The notes below the pieces were generated by a model that made no database searches, was not told where the DNA came from, and saw only the letters and a list, made by a program, of their open reading frames with translations. The position numbers and the translations under genes are program-made. From WRGT01 sp942493035 (GTDB taxonomy: Bacteria > Spirochaetota > UBA4802 > UBA5550), in contig OW818666.1 in NCBI GenBank assembly GCA_942493035.1, positions 1,426,001 through 1,490,000 of the forward strand: a stretch of 64,000 nucleotides of DNA, given 5' to 3'. Of this stretch, positions 27,574-33,891 are shown in pieces. How positions within the stretch are numbered: the stretch's first letter is position 1; each line of letters starts with the position of its first letter.

Positions 27574-27984
27574 CTAAAAGCCAAAAATTGAAAGTATAGA
27601 ATCAATTAAACCGCCACCAGTAGAACCAGACTGTACAGAAGGAGTTCCCCCGAAATCTGATTCATTAGAAGAATCTAGTTTAGTGGAAAGGCCACCGGAT
27701 TTAACTAAAATCTTTTCAGCTGCTTTCTCTTTACTTGAATCATTTTTATTTATTAGATCGACCACCATATCGGTCATGTCGGCAGCGTAGTCTAGTGAGG
27801 ACGCCGCAGTCTGAAGGCCTGCACCACCTTTTGAAACTATACTATCTCCTGGAGGTGGGATGAAAGGCGCAACTTTAACCATCGTTGAGCCGGCCTTATT
27901 GGTCACAGAAGCAATTTTATTTGCAACCTTGGTGACCTTTTTTACTTTCTTACTTGCCTTTTTTACAATCTTCTTTAGTCCCAT
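27574..27984 (-). CDS. Phage Lys-rich/Gly-rich protein, putative minor virion protein
   Basis: 136 aa, last gene of the phage row. Residues 1-28 are strongly basic (MGLKKIVKKASKKVKKVTK), followed by a mixed helical stretch (AASSLDYAADMTDMVVDLI) and a C-terminus rich in Gly and Ser ending GGGLIDSILSIFGF, which is amphipathic. A basic tail plus a hydrophobic end suits a minor virion protein touching DNA or membrane. It begins 2 bp after the candidate capsid stop. I recognise no family. Confidence 0.65.
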   Translation of the reverse strand: MGLKKIVKKASKKVKKVTKVANKIASVTNKAGSTMVKVAPFIPPPGDSIVSKGGAGLQTAASSLDYAADMTDMVVDLINKNDSSKEKAAEKILVKSGGLSTKLDSSNESDFGGTPSVQSGSTGGGLIDSILSIFGF

Positions 27985-27986
27985 GA

Positions 27987-28703
27987 TTAACCATTAAGTT
28001 TAGCAGAATATTGCAGAACAAGAGCGTTAAAAGAAGCTGAAGGCTCAACTTTGATTTTTCTTCCGCCTTCCATGTCTTTATCCTGAAACACGATACCGTA
28101 TGCATTCTGAGTTTCAAGTTTCTGAGTACATTGAGCAAGTGCAAAAGCCATTTTGTGAGGAATATTTATCTGACTTCCGTCGGACATAGTTATTACAGAA
28201 ATTACAGAACTATTATATGCCGTAGAAACATCATAAAGAGCGAGACAATTCGGAATCGTAACGCCGTCAACAGGCATTGCTCTATATTGATATTCAAGAA
28301 CCGGAAGCCTGTCATCAAGTCTTACACCGTAGAGTGAATAAACGAAATCATTTGCGGCAAGTGCGGAAGTTGTTTTCATTTCGATCATCAGGTCTTTATC
28401 TGAAAGATCGAGTGTACCAACCGGAATAAGGAAATAAATATCGGTAATTGAATTAAAACCAACACCGCCGAGCATGTCGGCATATTCTCCGAATACAGAA
28501 GCAGGGACACCGGTAACAATATTTTTATTATTATTATACTCATCCTGAACAAAGATGTCGAAAATAAGCTTAGGAGCTTCCGTGGCTTTTATACCTACAC
28601 CATGAGCCATAAAAAGAATGTGAGAAATTTTAACCTTAGAGAGTCTTAAGGACTCACTGATAGAAGCGTTGTTTTTTGTATCTTCTTTAATTTTATAAAA
28701 CAT
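27987..28703 (-). CDS. Candidate phage major capsid protein (jelly-roll type)
   Basis: 238 aa, mostly alternating beta strands without signal or membrane helix. Strand pairs such as KLIFDIFVQDEYN, DIYFLIPVGTLDLSDKDLMIE, FVYSLYGVRLDDRLPVLEY and FNALVLQYSAKLNG suggest two jelly-roll-like halves, as in PM2 P2 (about 269 aa) or the longer FLiP capsid protein. It has the best ribosome site of the element (GTAGGAGATAAACATG), as expected for the most abundant protein, and follows the Arg-rich gene, a usual capsid neighbour. The call is by size, strand pattern, context and expression signal; a minor coat protein is the main alternative. Confidence 0.6.
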   Translation of the reverse strand: MFYKIKEDTKNNASISESLRLSKVKISHILFMAHGVGIKATEAPKLIFDIFVQDEYNNNKNIVTGVPASVFGEYADMLGGVGFNSITDIYFLIPVGTLDLSDKDLMIEMKTTSALAANDFVYSLYGVRLDDRLPVLEYQYRAMPVDGVTIPNCLALYDVSTAYNSSVISVITMSDGSQINIPHKMAFALAQCTQKLETQNAYGIVFQDKDMEGGRKIKVEPSASFNALVLQYSAKLNG

Positions 28704-28712
28704 GTTTATCTC

Positions 28713-28856
28713 CTACAACATTTTTGAAATGGGTGAAAGTATCTTGTCAAGTAATCCACCTTTAGAAGCCCTTCGTCTTCTGCGTTTTGCTCTTGGTCGT
28801 ACTATTTTATATACGACTCTAGTTCTGGTTCTCGAACGGTTTCTTCTTCTTCGCAT
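28713..28856 (-). CDS. Phage Arg-rich 47-aa DNA-binding/condensing protein
   Basis: 47 aa, MRRRRNRSRTRTRVV then KIVRPRAKRRRRRASKGG and a hydrophobic tail LLDKILSPISKML. About 17 Arg/Lys in the first 33 residues. The composition resembles microvirus J protein and the small basic proteins of tailless phages that neutralise packaged DNA; the tail could touch the membrane or capsid. The ATG at 28856 directly follows the stop of the upstream TM gene. A longer reading upstream in the same frame overlaps that gene and is less likely. Confidence 0.7.
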   Translation of the reverse strand: MRRRRNRSRTRTRVVYKIVRPRAKRRRRRASKGGLLDKILSPISKML

Positions 28857-28857
28857 A

Positions 28858-28986
28858 TCAAGCCTTCTTGAAAGCGGATTTGATAAACTCAATAGCCTGC
28901 TTACCGCCGCCGGTAGATTTAGCAATTGCCATAAAAAGAATAGCCGCAATTACAGCAAAAAGAGCGGTTTTTGTTTTTGGTCTCAT
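28858..28986 (-). CDS. Phage 42-aa single-TM protein
   Basis: 42 aa: basic start MRPKTKT, a transmembrane helix ALFAVIAAILFMAIA, then an amphipathic basic segment IEFIKSAFKKA. AAGGTG lies eight bases before the ATG. Its stop is one base before the Arg-rich gene start. It resembles the tiny membrane proteins of PM2- and FLiP-type virions. It is a different frame from the Arg-rich gene, so overlapping longer readings there should be ignored. Confidence 0.65.
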   Translation of the reverse strand: MRPKTKTALFAVIAAILFMAIAKSTGGGKQAIEFIKSAFKKA

Positions 28987-28996
28987 AATTTACACC

Positions 28997-29290
28997 TTAT
29001 AGAATAATATTTTCGTATGGAATGTTTTTAAACACCCATTCGATAGTTATGTTATCTTGTAATATTCTAAAGATTTTTGATTCTCCGATAACACGTCCGA
29101 GGAGCATATCCTGTTCATGTTTAAAAGTGTGTCTTTTTATTGTTTTATGCCATTGTAAATCCTGATCAAATACGACAGTATATCTTTCTTTTCCCTGAAC
29201 AAATATACATTGATCAGGCACGAGAGGATTTTTTGACTCCAAATACCGGAAATTTGTCGTATTAAAAACTATGTTCTTAGACTGCAACAA
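28997..29290 (-). CDS. Phage protein of unknown function (97 aa)
   Basis: 97 aa, beta-rich, no membrane segment. The start is TTG (29290, or 29293 one codon earlier); AGG lies about 9-12 bases upstream and no ATG is available. Contains VPDQCIFVQGKERYTVVFDQD and ends TIEWVFKNIPYENIIL. It overlaps the end of the 81-aa gene by 14 bp. Sitting among virion genes, it may be a minor structural protein. No family recognised. Confidence 0.5.
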   Translation of the reverse strand: MLQSKNIVFNTTNFRYLESKNPLVPDQCIFVQGKERYTVVFDQDLQWHKTIKRHTFKHEQDMLLGRVIGESKIFRILQDNITIEWVFKNIPYENIIL

Positions 29291-29522
29291 TTGAATTAAC
29301 CTGAATTATTTCGGATTGCGGTCTTTTATCTTTGGGGTCATAAGGATAAATTAAATCTCCTTCCGAATATTCAAAATCATCAAGCACCTGATGAACATTG
29401 ACATCCTTGAAATCAATTGTAAGATTTTTAAGAGCCTGCTTGACCCCATGATTACCTTCTACGCTTTCGGAACAGTAAACACGAATAATTTTGTTTTCTC
29501 GAACTACTATAAATTTTTGCAT
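29277..29522 (-). CDS. Phage protein of unknown function (81 aa)
   Basis: 81 aa, starts MQKFIVVRENKIIRVYCSES, an acidic middle around VLDDFEYSEGDLIYPYDP, and an end QSEIIQVNSIVAV. It begins 1 bp after the spike gene stop. The alternating strands suggest a small beta domain. No family recognised. Confidence 0.55.
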   Translation of the reverse strand: MQKFIVVRENKIIRVYCSESVEGNHGVKQALKNLTIDFKDVNVHQVLDDFEYSEGDLIYPYDPKDKRPQSEIIQVNSIVAV

Positions 29523-29523
29523 T

Positions 29524-29913
29524 TCAAGACTCTCGTTTCCAAATTTTAATTAGTCTATTTCGGGGTTCAGTAAAAGAACCAGAAACTCCGGATTGATTTA
29601 TATTTGCATATGGGACACCAGAACGATCAGTATTATAAGTAACTAGACCGCCAGATAATGAACCACCATTTGACGAATACAAGTTAACATCATGGTTATG
29701 CATTACGATTTGATCTAAACTTAACCCATTTGTCCTGAATTGTCCATCAGAACCACCTGTTCTAAAATATATATATTGGGTAGACCATTTATCAGCCCAA
29801 GTTCCACCAAATAAAGCAGCCGGTTTTTTACTATCGGGAAAAGCAGTAGCTAAATTCGAGCTGTCAGCATCAGGGAATTGAATATAAAAACTGCCAACTG
29901 GATATTGACTCAA
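29524..29913 (-). CDS. Phage spike/receptor-binding domain (collar-like), probably read as -1 frameshift product
   Basis: 129 aa. The start PVGSFYIQFPDADSSNLATA and FPDSKKPAALFGGTW match the PVGSxY...FGGTW motif of phage tail-fibre/collar-type receptor-binding domains, and the end PRNRLIKIWKRES matches their C-terminal IWKR strand. A His near MHNHDVN is also typical. No ATG exists; the only independent start is TTG at 29913 without a clear ribosome site. Read by -1 frameshift from the 77-aa gene, the product would be a 215-aa spike whose first 76 residues anchor it in the virion. Confidence 0.7.
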   Translation of the reverse strand: MSQYPVGSFYIQFPDADSSNLATAFPDSKKPAALFGGTWADKWSTQYIYFRTGGSDGQFRTNGLSLDQIVMHNHDVNLYSSNGGSLSGGLVTYNTDRSGVPYANINQSGVSGSFTEPRNRLIKIWKRES

Positions 29914-29936
29914 CTTTGTAACGTAATTTGAAAGGT

Positions 29937-30170
29937 CTACTTTAAAAAAAAACCTTTAACCCTGTTTATTGGTGATATTGTTAAATTGGCGTAATCCGCT
30001 TCCTGACATGATAAAGACTCGACCTGTTCAAATTCGAGGCATACCCCGTCAGGGAAAATAACATCCTCAAACTCACTGTCACGATAATAAATAGTTCCAG
30101 AAATGGAGGCACCGGAACCGTTAAGAATGAATAAATTATTTTTTGATATTGGATAATTTTTAAGAGCCAT
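29937..30170 (-). CDS. Phage 77-aa protein, possible spike base / frameshift donor
   Basis: 77 aa, begins MALKNYPISKNNLFILNGSG and ends INRVKGFFLK; beta-rich, no membrane helix. AAGG lies 7 bases before the ATG, right after the M15-peptidase stop. The last codons are GGT TTT TTT TTA AAG TAG, which include the U UUU UUA slippery heptamer; a -1 slip continues into the spike frame without any stop. It may be a short, free form of the virion-side domain of the spike. Confidence 0.6.
   Translation of the reverse strand: MALKNYPISKNNLFILNGSGASISGTIYYRDSEFEDVIFPDGVCLEFEQVESLSCQEADYANLTISPINRVKGFFLK
29943..29949 (-). promoter_or_regulatory. Candidate -1 ribosomal frameshift site (U UUU UUA)
   Basis: On the minus strand a T9 run (29944-29952) followed by A gives U UUU UUA in the correct zero-frame phase, six bases before the TAG of the 77-aa gene. 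After a -1 slip the codons AAA GTA GAC CTT TCA lead directly into the spike. T9 also allows polymerase slippage, and a one-base assembly error would look the same. Confidence 0.5.
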
Positions 30171-30830
30171 TTATTTACCTTTTCTAAATAATGATAAAAT
30201 GAAAACTCCGATTGCTATAGAGAAGATTAGTTTCGCTGTTCCGGCTGCTTGTTTTATTGCGTCGGCTGCAGGGTCAAGAGCAGTTTGTGATTTACCTGTT
30301 CGTATGGTTTCAGCCATTAAATACAAAGGCTGCAGATAATCAGGCATTGATTTTGATGTTATTAAATACTGTTGATAAATTAGTTTATAATCTATAGGTT
30401 TAAAATCATAATGATCTTTGTTATCGGAAGATTTATAAGTAATTTCCATTGTATTTTTATTTTTTCGTTCTGGTAAAACATCAATATGAATATGTTTATT
30501 CCAGGAGGATATGGCAACATGACACAGATTATTGTTTTTAGATTGAAGCCATAGACCGAAAAGGCAGATATAAGAAATTTGCACAGAGGGTGAGAGTGTT
30601 GAAAGTCTAGAAATATCTATAGCTAAATTTTTCCCATGTGCACCATCAGAATTATCTCTTTTTCCCCATGAGGTAATTTGTAAATCAGGTTGAGGAAATC
30701 TATTATTCGTGCTGCCTTGTGAAGATATGAAGGCACAGAAATAAGCATACTCTGAGTCAACCCATTTGGCCAAAGCAGAGCAGCCAGTTTTTTCCGCAGG
30801 TTCTATATTAAATAAATGCGGTACGCCCAT
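30171..30830 (-). CDS. Phage M15-like peptidoglycan peptidase with C-terminal membrane anchor
   Basis: 219 aa from the ATG at 30830, which has GGTGAG seven bases upstream and follows the previous stop by one base. Zinc-site pattern of the DD-/LD-carboxypeptidase M15 group: GAHGKNLAID gives H65 and D72 (HxxGxAxD), and NKHIHIDV gives the second His group (H113/H115, D117). Upstream, FPQPDLQITSWGKRDNSDG fits the family's substrate loop. A transmembrane helix at ~196-214 (LIFSIAIGVFILSLF) ends the protein. A lytic enzyme anchored by its C-terminus suits a virion with an internal membrane. Assignment by motifs only. Confidence 0.72.
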   Translation of the reverse strand: MGVPHLFNIEPAEKTGCSALAKWVDSEYAYFCAFISSQGSTNNRFPQPDLQITSWGKRDNSDGAHGKNLAIDISRLSTLSPSVQISYICLFGLWLQSKNNNLCHVAISSWNKHIHIDVLPERKNKNTMEITYKSSDNKDHYDFKPIDYKLIYQQYLITSKSMPDYLQPLYLMAETIRTGKSQTALDPAADAIKQAAGTAKLIFSIAIGVFILSLFRKGK

Positions 30831-30831
30831 T

Positions 30832-31017
30832 TTATTTCTCACCAATGATTATTTGAACGTCACCTGAAAGAGAACAAACAGAGACTTCATTTGCATTACC
30901 GTCCAACAGAGACAGAAGCTTAGAAAAGTCAGAAAAAACAACGTCCTGATTGTTGAGTTTAACTTTGATGTAATATTTACGATTTTTTGTAAAAAAGTCC
31001 TTAATTTTTCCAAACAT
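30832..31017 (-). CDS. Small phage protein (61 aa)
   Basis: 61 aa, MFGKIKDFFTKNRKYYIKV with a basic amphipathic start, then alternating strands NNQDVVFSDFSKLLSLL and DVQIIIGEK. The ATG at 31017 has GAGG at the correct distance; a longer reading upstream lacks this. It overlaps nothing and lies between the 53-aa gene and the peptidase. Function unknown. Confidence 0.6.
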   Translation of the reverse strand: MFGKIKDFFTKNRKYYIKVKLNNQDVVFSDFSKLLSLLDGNANEVSVCSLSGDVQIIIGEK

Positions 31018-31018
31018 T

Positions 31019-31180
31019 TTATACCTCTTCACTATCAAGGAGTTGTTCTTCCATGTCTGAAAGTTCCTTGGATTCAGGAGAAGATTTTTTCACTTCGTCA
31101 GACACTTCTTTGATAAAATCAATTAAAAATTCACCGTTACGGAAACAGACTTTTGCAAATGATATTAAAAAATTAAACAT
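31019..31180 (-). CDS. Small acidic phage protein (53 aa)
   Basis: 53 aa, MFNFLISFAKVCFRNGEFL then a strongly acidic second half (EVKKSSPESKELSDMEEQLL). AGAGG lies 7 bases before the ATG. It is the first gene after the rep-proximal intergenic region, so it opens the virion gene cluster. Its hydrophobic start and the MF(N/G) start shared with the next gene suggest a membrane-edge role, which is inference. Confidence 0.6.
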   Translation of the reverse strand: MFNFLISFAKVCFRNGEFLIDFIKEVSDEVKKSSPESKELSDMEEQLLDSEEV

Positions 31181-31335
31181 TATATACCTCTTTTGTGTTT
31201 TTGCCCTGTAGCGATGGGATATGCCCGAAATTTGAAACCTTTACGCTTTTTAAGCTTGAATCAGGGCTTTATATAAACAAGTAACACACTTGGAAGGAAA
31301 CGTGCCACAAGGTAGCACGAATGTCAAGAAAAATA
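31181..31335. other. Rep-adjacent intergenic region, candidate phage origin / packaging signal
   Basis: 155 bp between rep and the virion genes without an ORF. It holds GCCCTG (31203-31208) paired with CAGGGC (31262-31267), a nested GGG-ATAT-GCCC stem, and a separate hairpin CGTGC-CACAAGGTA-GCACG (31301-31319). It is the longest non-coding interval of the element and the natural place for a rolling-circle nick site and the promoter of the virion genes. No nick sequence could be identified. Confidence 0.45.
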
Positions 31336-32412
31336 TTATGTCACATTAAAAAAACCGGAATTTTCCGAACGAATAGAGAATTCAAGGTCAATTTGTTTAT
31401 AAAATTCGTCTTCATAGATCATTTTTTGAAATTTGCCGGAGGTTAGAAGCTTATCGAGAATAGAAAGAGGTGCAGGGTGATAAAAACCGTTTTTTCGATA
31501 CAGGTTACAGTTTATTTTAATGTCAGCTGGACACTTGTGACAGGATCTCTTTTTAGCGGCGCATTTTTTAGCTTTTTCCTTTTTCCACTGGATACATATA
31601 CAGTGATAGAAATAGTCGAAAATCTCCTGATTAATGTCAATATAGACGGGATCAACTCGAAGCTTGCCGTAAACAGAAGATCTTTTTCCCCAAGTGCGAG
31701 TACCCCAAAATTTCTCCGGAATGATATTCTGGTAATCTTTATTTTTAGAAGTATAATCAGCAAAGTAAAAGATGAGTTTTTTTAAATCCTGCGGAATCTG
31801 AAGCTCACAGGAAGTAACAGACATTTTGTTATAAGTTTCATCAAGATCGTCAATATAAAAGCGGGCAACAGAAAGATTGTGATTATCATATATAGAGTCA
31901 GTCCACATAGCAGAAAAATCACGAGCCTTTTTAATTCTCTCATGGTCAAAGTTGAAACCATGAAGATTTTTAGAGAAAATGAGTAGATGTAAATGGGGGA
32001 TTTCATTTTCAGTATATTCGACTTTATAGACATGGTCAAACTCCAGTTTTTTAAGTTTTTTAAATATTGATTCATATGCTGCCTTCATTCCGGCCTTAGT
32101 GAGATATTCACCGAGATGTGTAGAGATTGTAAAAGTAAGAAAAAATATAGTCCTCATTTCTGAAAGATCAAGAGAATTGACGTAATAAAAATATCTTCTT
32201 CGTGTAGTATGTGAGAATTCCCTTATATCGTCTTTATGACGCTCAGGACGCTCCTCGGAGAAAGAAAGGGTAGAACGTCGGATAATACGATTTGCACCGC
32301 TCTGATACAGTTCTATGCGCGATAAGGGCTTTCCAGACTTAGAGTAGAAAACGGTTTTCTTTTCAAGTTTTTTAAAAAAAATATATTCTTTTGTGAGTGG
32401 TTGAATTTCCAT
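31336..32412 (-). CDS. Phage rolling-circle replication initiator (HUH endonuclease)
   Basis: 358 aa. Motif 1 FFLTFTIS (~90-97), motif 2 IPHLHLLIF with metal histidines H140 and H142, and motif 3 YFADYTSKNK with catalytic tyrosine Y220 and K223, followed by the FWGTRTWGKR block common in phage Reps. The C-terminal part has a cysteine cluster (C271, C273, C284, C291, C294, C302), probably a zinc-binding module. Single-Tyr HUH proteins nick the origin to start rolling-circle replication of circular ssDNA or dsDNA genomes. No helicase domain, so host helicase is needed. The stop codon borders the candidate origin. Confidence 0.88.
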   Translation of the reverse strand: MEIQPLTKEYIFFKKLEKKTVFYSKSGKPLSRIELYQSGANRIIRRSTLSFSEERPERHKDDIREFSHTTRRRYFYYVNSLDLSEMRTIFFLTFTISTHLGEYLTKAGMKAAYESIFKKLKKLEFDHVYKVEYTENEIPHLHLLIFSKNLHGFNFDHERIKKARDFSAMWTDSIYDNHNLSVARFYIDDLDETYNKMSVTSCELQIPQDLKKLIFYFADYTSKNKDYQNIIPEKFWGTRTWGKRSSVYGKLRVDPVYIDINQEIFDYFYHCICIQWKKEKAKKCAAKKRSCHKCPADIKINCNLYRKNGFYHPAPLSILDKLLTSGKFQKMIYEDEFYKQIDLEFSIRSENSGFFNVT

Positions 32413-32511
32413 CGGACACCCTTAATAATTGAGCCTTTTTGATGCAAAAAGTAAAGGAGGACAGGAAATGCGGATAATGTCAAGCCAGAGCACCGCATTT
32501 CCTTTAAGACT

Positions 32512-32667
32512 TCAACGTGAACCTGTGACCCTACCGACGAAAAAACCAAACAAAAAACCAATAAAAGCGAACAACAAAAAGCCCATCAGATCCCCAAACG
32601 TGAGAAATGTGACAATTTCGGGATTATTGGCAAAATACTGATTATACAACGCTTCTAAATAATTCAT
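32512..32667 (-). CDS. Small phage membrane protein (51 aa)
   Basis: 51 aa, MNYLEALYNQYFANNPEIV then a long hydrophobic helix FGDLMGFLLFAFIGFLFGFF and a short basic end VGRVTGSR, with GGGGGT eight bases before the ATG. A Gly/Phe-rich transmembrane helix of this type could be a virion membrane protein or a small holin. The gap to rep (32413-32511) holds nothing I recognise. Confidence 0.6.
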   Translation of the reverse strand: MNYLEALYNQYFANNPEIVTFLTFGDLMGFLLFAFIGFLFGFFVGRVTGSR

Positions 32668-32686
32668 AAATACCCCCTTAAAAGTT

Positions 32687-32712
32687 CCCCCTCATAGAGT
32701 ACTAAGAGGGGG
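32687..32712. other. G/C hairpin between early phage genes
   Basis: CCCCCTC (32687-32693) pairs with GAGGGGG (32706-32712) across a 12-base loop. It separates the early cluster from the 51-aa membrane gene and rep. On the minus strand it is followed by AACTTTTAAGG, so a weak terminator or RNA-stability element is possible. Confidence 0.5.
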
Positions 32713-32721
32713 CTGATGTTT

Positions 32722-32901
32722 TTATTCAGGTAATAATAATTGTTTGTCAAGAGGAATACAGGGAGGTGCGAATGTTCTCCAATGCTCGTTACCTTTATAG
32801 TATTCAACTTTGTTATAATCTTTTGATGGATAATAACGAGTCAGGCCACAAATTAAACAGTAATCATGGTTGCCGTGAGTTGTCCATTTATGTTTACTCA
32901 C
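32722..32901 (-). CDS. Small phage protein with Cys/His pair (59 aa, GTG start)
   Basis: 59 aa, starts GTG (32901) with GAGG nine bases upstream and overlaps the previous gene by 8 bp. The sequence KHKWTTHGNHDYCLICGLTR has a CxxC with nearby histidines, a possible zinc-binding loop; the rest is Tyr- and Lys-rich. No family recognised; likely an early host-interaction or DNA-binding protein. Confidence 0.5.
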   Translation of the reverse strand: MSKHKWTTHGNHDYCLICGLTRYYPSKDYNKVEYYKGNEHWRTFAPPCIPLDKQLLLPE

Positions 32902-33037
32902 GATGAATACCTCGAATCTTGTAGCCCTCGGAATATAAAAATTTTGCTAAATTGCGAATATAGATAAATTGAACGATATTATATGTAAAAGAAACAATTA
33001 ATAAAGAAGTTGAAATTATAGCTAATTTTTCAATCAT
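32894..33037 (-). CDS. Small phage membrane protein (47 aa)
   Basis: 47 aa, MIEKLAIISTSLLIVSFTY begins with a hydrophobic helix, followed by a basic end (YKIRGIHRE). GGGAGA is seven bases before the ATG, and both ends overlap neighbouring genes by 8 bp, supporting real translation. Function unknown. Confidence 0.55.
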   Translation of the reverse strand: MIEKLAIISTSLLIVSFTYNIVQFIYIRNLAKFLYSEGYKIRGIHRE

Positions 33038-33200
33038 TGCAATGTCTCCCGTCAATTATAATAGATCCGTCTTTAAAAATTATAAGAGCTTGATAAGGTT
33101 CGGTAGTTAATTTTGCATAAATCATTAAATTTAAAGTAGGGTCATCCTTTAATTGTATATTGTGATAAACGTTACCTGAAGGATCTATGAAGGTAATCAT
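33030..33200 (-). CDS. Small phage protein (56 aa)
   Basis: 56 aa, MITFIDPSGNVYHNIQLKDD with alternating strands and IIFKDGSIIIDGRHCND at the end. Start overlaps the stop of the 77-aa early gene by 4 bp (ATGA), which indicates coupling. No family recognised. Confidence 0.55.
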   Translation of the reverse strand: MITFIDPSGNVYHNIQLKDDPTLNLMIYAKLTTEPYQALIIFKDGSIIIDGRHCND

Positions 33201-33430
33201 GGCTTAACCTCGTGATTAACAGGCATAAGATCAAACGTAACTATACAATCATGCTCGAGAATGGTCCGGCATTGAACATCAAAACAGACAGCATTAAGCC
33301 TTTTGCGTAGTGCCTGAATGTCAACCTGAGGGAAATTCTTCCTAGGATAAAAGATATTTACATTCTGGCCGGATCTCCGGTGAGCAGATAGAAAAAAGTT
33401 TATTATTTTAGTAAGTTCGTTTTTTCTCAT
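33197..33430 (-). CDS. Early phage protein (77 aa), unknown
   Basis: 77 aa, basic N-terminal helix MRKNELTKIINFFLSAHRR, then QALRKRLNAVCFDVQC and a C-terminal strand. GAGG is nine bases before the ATG; the start overlaps the previous stop (TGATG). Helical and basic, so nucleic-acid binding is possible but unproven. Confidence 0.6.
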   Translation of the reverse strand: MRKNELTKIINFFLSAHRRSGQNVNIFYPRKNFPQVDIQALRKRLNAVCFDVQCRTILEHDCIVTFDLMPVNHEVKP

Positions 33431-33597
33431 CAGTAAACCTCGTTTATCAATTCTTGATGAATTGAATTTATTTTTTTTAAAATAATATTTAAATCACGAC
33501 GCAAGAGGGAATCGTGCTTTAATCCTTTTAATCGTAATTCACACGAAGAAATTAGAAGATCAGTATCGCGTGGATCTAATTCAATTGTGATTTTCAT
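33430..33597 (-). CDS. Early phage protein (55 aa), ribbon-helix-helix-like
   Basis: 55 aa, opens MKITIELDPRDTDLLIS (a short strand followed by a helix) and continues with a coiled helix LLRRDLNIILKKINSIHQEL. The opening resembles the strand of small ribbon-helix-helix or Arc-type regulators, which is a weak resemblance. The ATG at 33597 has TGAGG and overlaps the upstream stop by 4 bp; a longer reading is not needed. Confidence 0.55.
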   Translation of the reverse strand: MKITIELDPRDTDLLISSCELRLKGLKHDSLLRRDLNIILKKINSIHQELINEVY

Positions 33598-33854
33598 TTC
33601 CTCAACTCCTGCCATGTGGATTTATTTAGCTGATAAAGAAGACCGAACTGGATGGCGACTTTTTGAAACTCGTCTTCTAACTGTTGAAATAATAGAGTTT
33701 TCGAACGGTTCTTAAAACATTCGTACTTGTTATGGAATATTTGGTCAACAGGGACATGATGAAGGATAAAATCAGGATCTTTAATAGGTTTTTGACAGTG
33801 GTGACATGCGGGAAAATATTTACGAGCAGTGTTTTTAATAATTTCGGTTTGCAT
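33594..33854 (-). CDS. First early phage gene, HxxC/CxxC zinc-finger-like protein (86 aa)
   Basis: 86 aa, MQTEIIKNTARKYFPACHHCQKPIK with CHHC at ~17-20, and later HHVPVDQIFHNKYEC giving further His and Cys, consistent with a zinc finger of HNH-like or ribbon type, then a helical C-terminus. AGAGG lies ahead of the ATG. It is the gene nearest attR, so in the circular phage it is the first gene after attP. Function unknown; a regulator or anti-host factor is possible. Confidence 0.6.
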   Translation of the reverse strand: MQTEIIKNTARKYFPACHHCQKPIKDPDFILHHVPVDQIFHNKYECFKNRSKTLLFQQLEDEFQKVAIQFGLLYQLNKSTWQELRK

Positions 33855-33855
33855 T

Positions 33856-33891
33856 TTGTACCTCTAATTACTTGTTTATTTCAAGGTACAA
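33856..33891. promoter_or_regulatory. Inverted repeat over the first phage gene's start region
   Basis: TTGTACCT (33856-33863) and AGGTACAA (33884-33891) form an 8-bp dyad spaced 20 bases apart, covering the ribosome site and leader of the first early gene and touching the XerC arm of attR. It could be a repressor operator or a translation-blocking hairpin. Confidence 0.4.

Noticed and set aside
28713..28949. 78-codon reading that includes the Arg-rich gene and upstream sequence
   Set aside because: Its first part is the 42-aa TM gene in another frame; stop-start spacing favours two small genes.
31336..31349. TTATGTCACATTAA at the rep 3' end resembles the XerD half of dif
   Set aside because: There is no XerC arm beside it, and the match is partly forced by the rep stop codon; treated as chance.
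32429..32641. Plus-strand 70-codon Lys/Pro-rich reading frame in the prophage
   Set aside because: Opposite to all phage genes and antisense to the 51-aa membrane gene, which has a good ribosome site and a clear TM helix.
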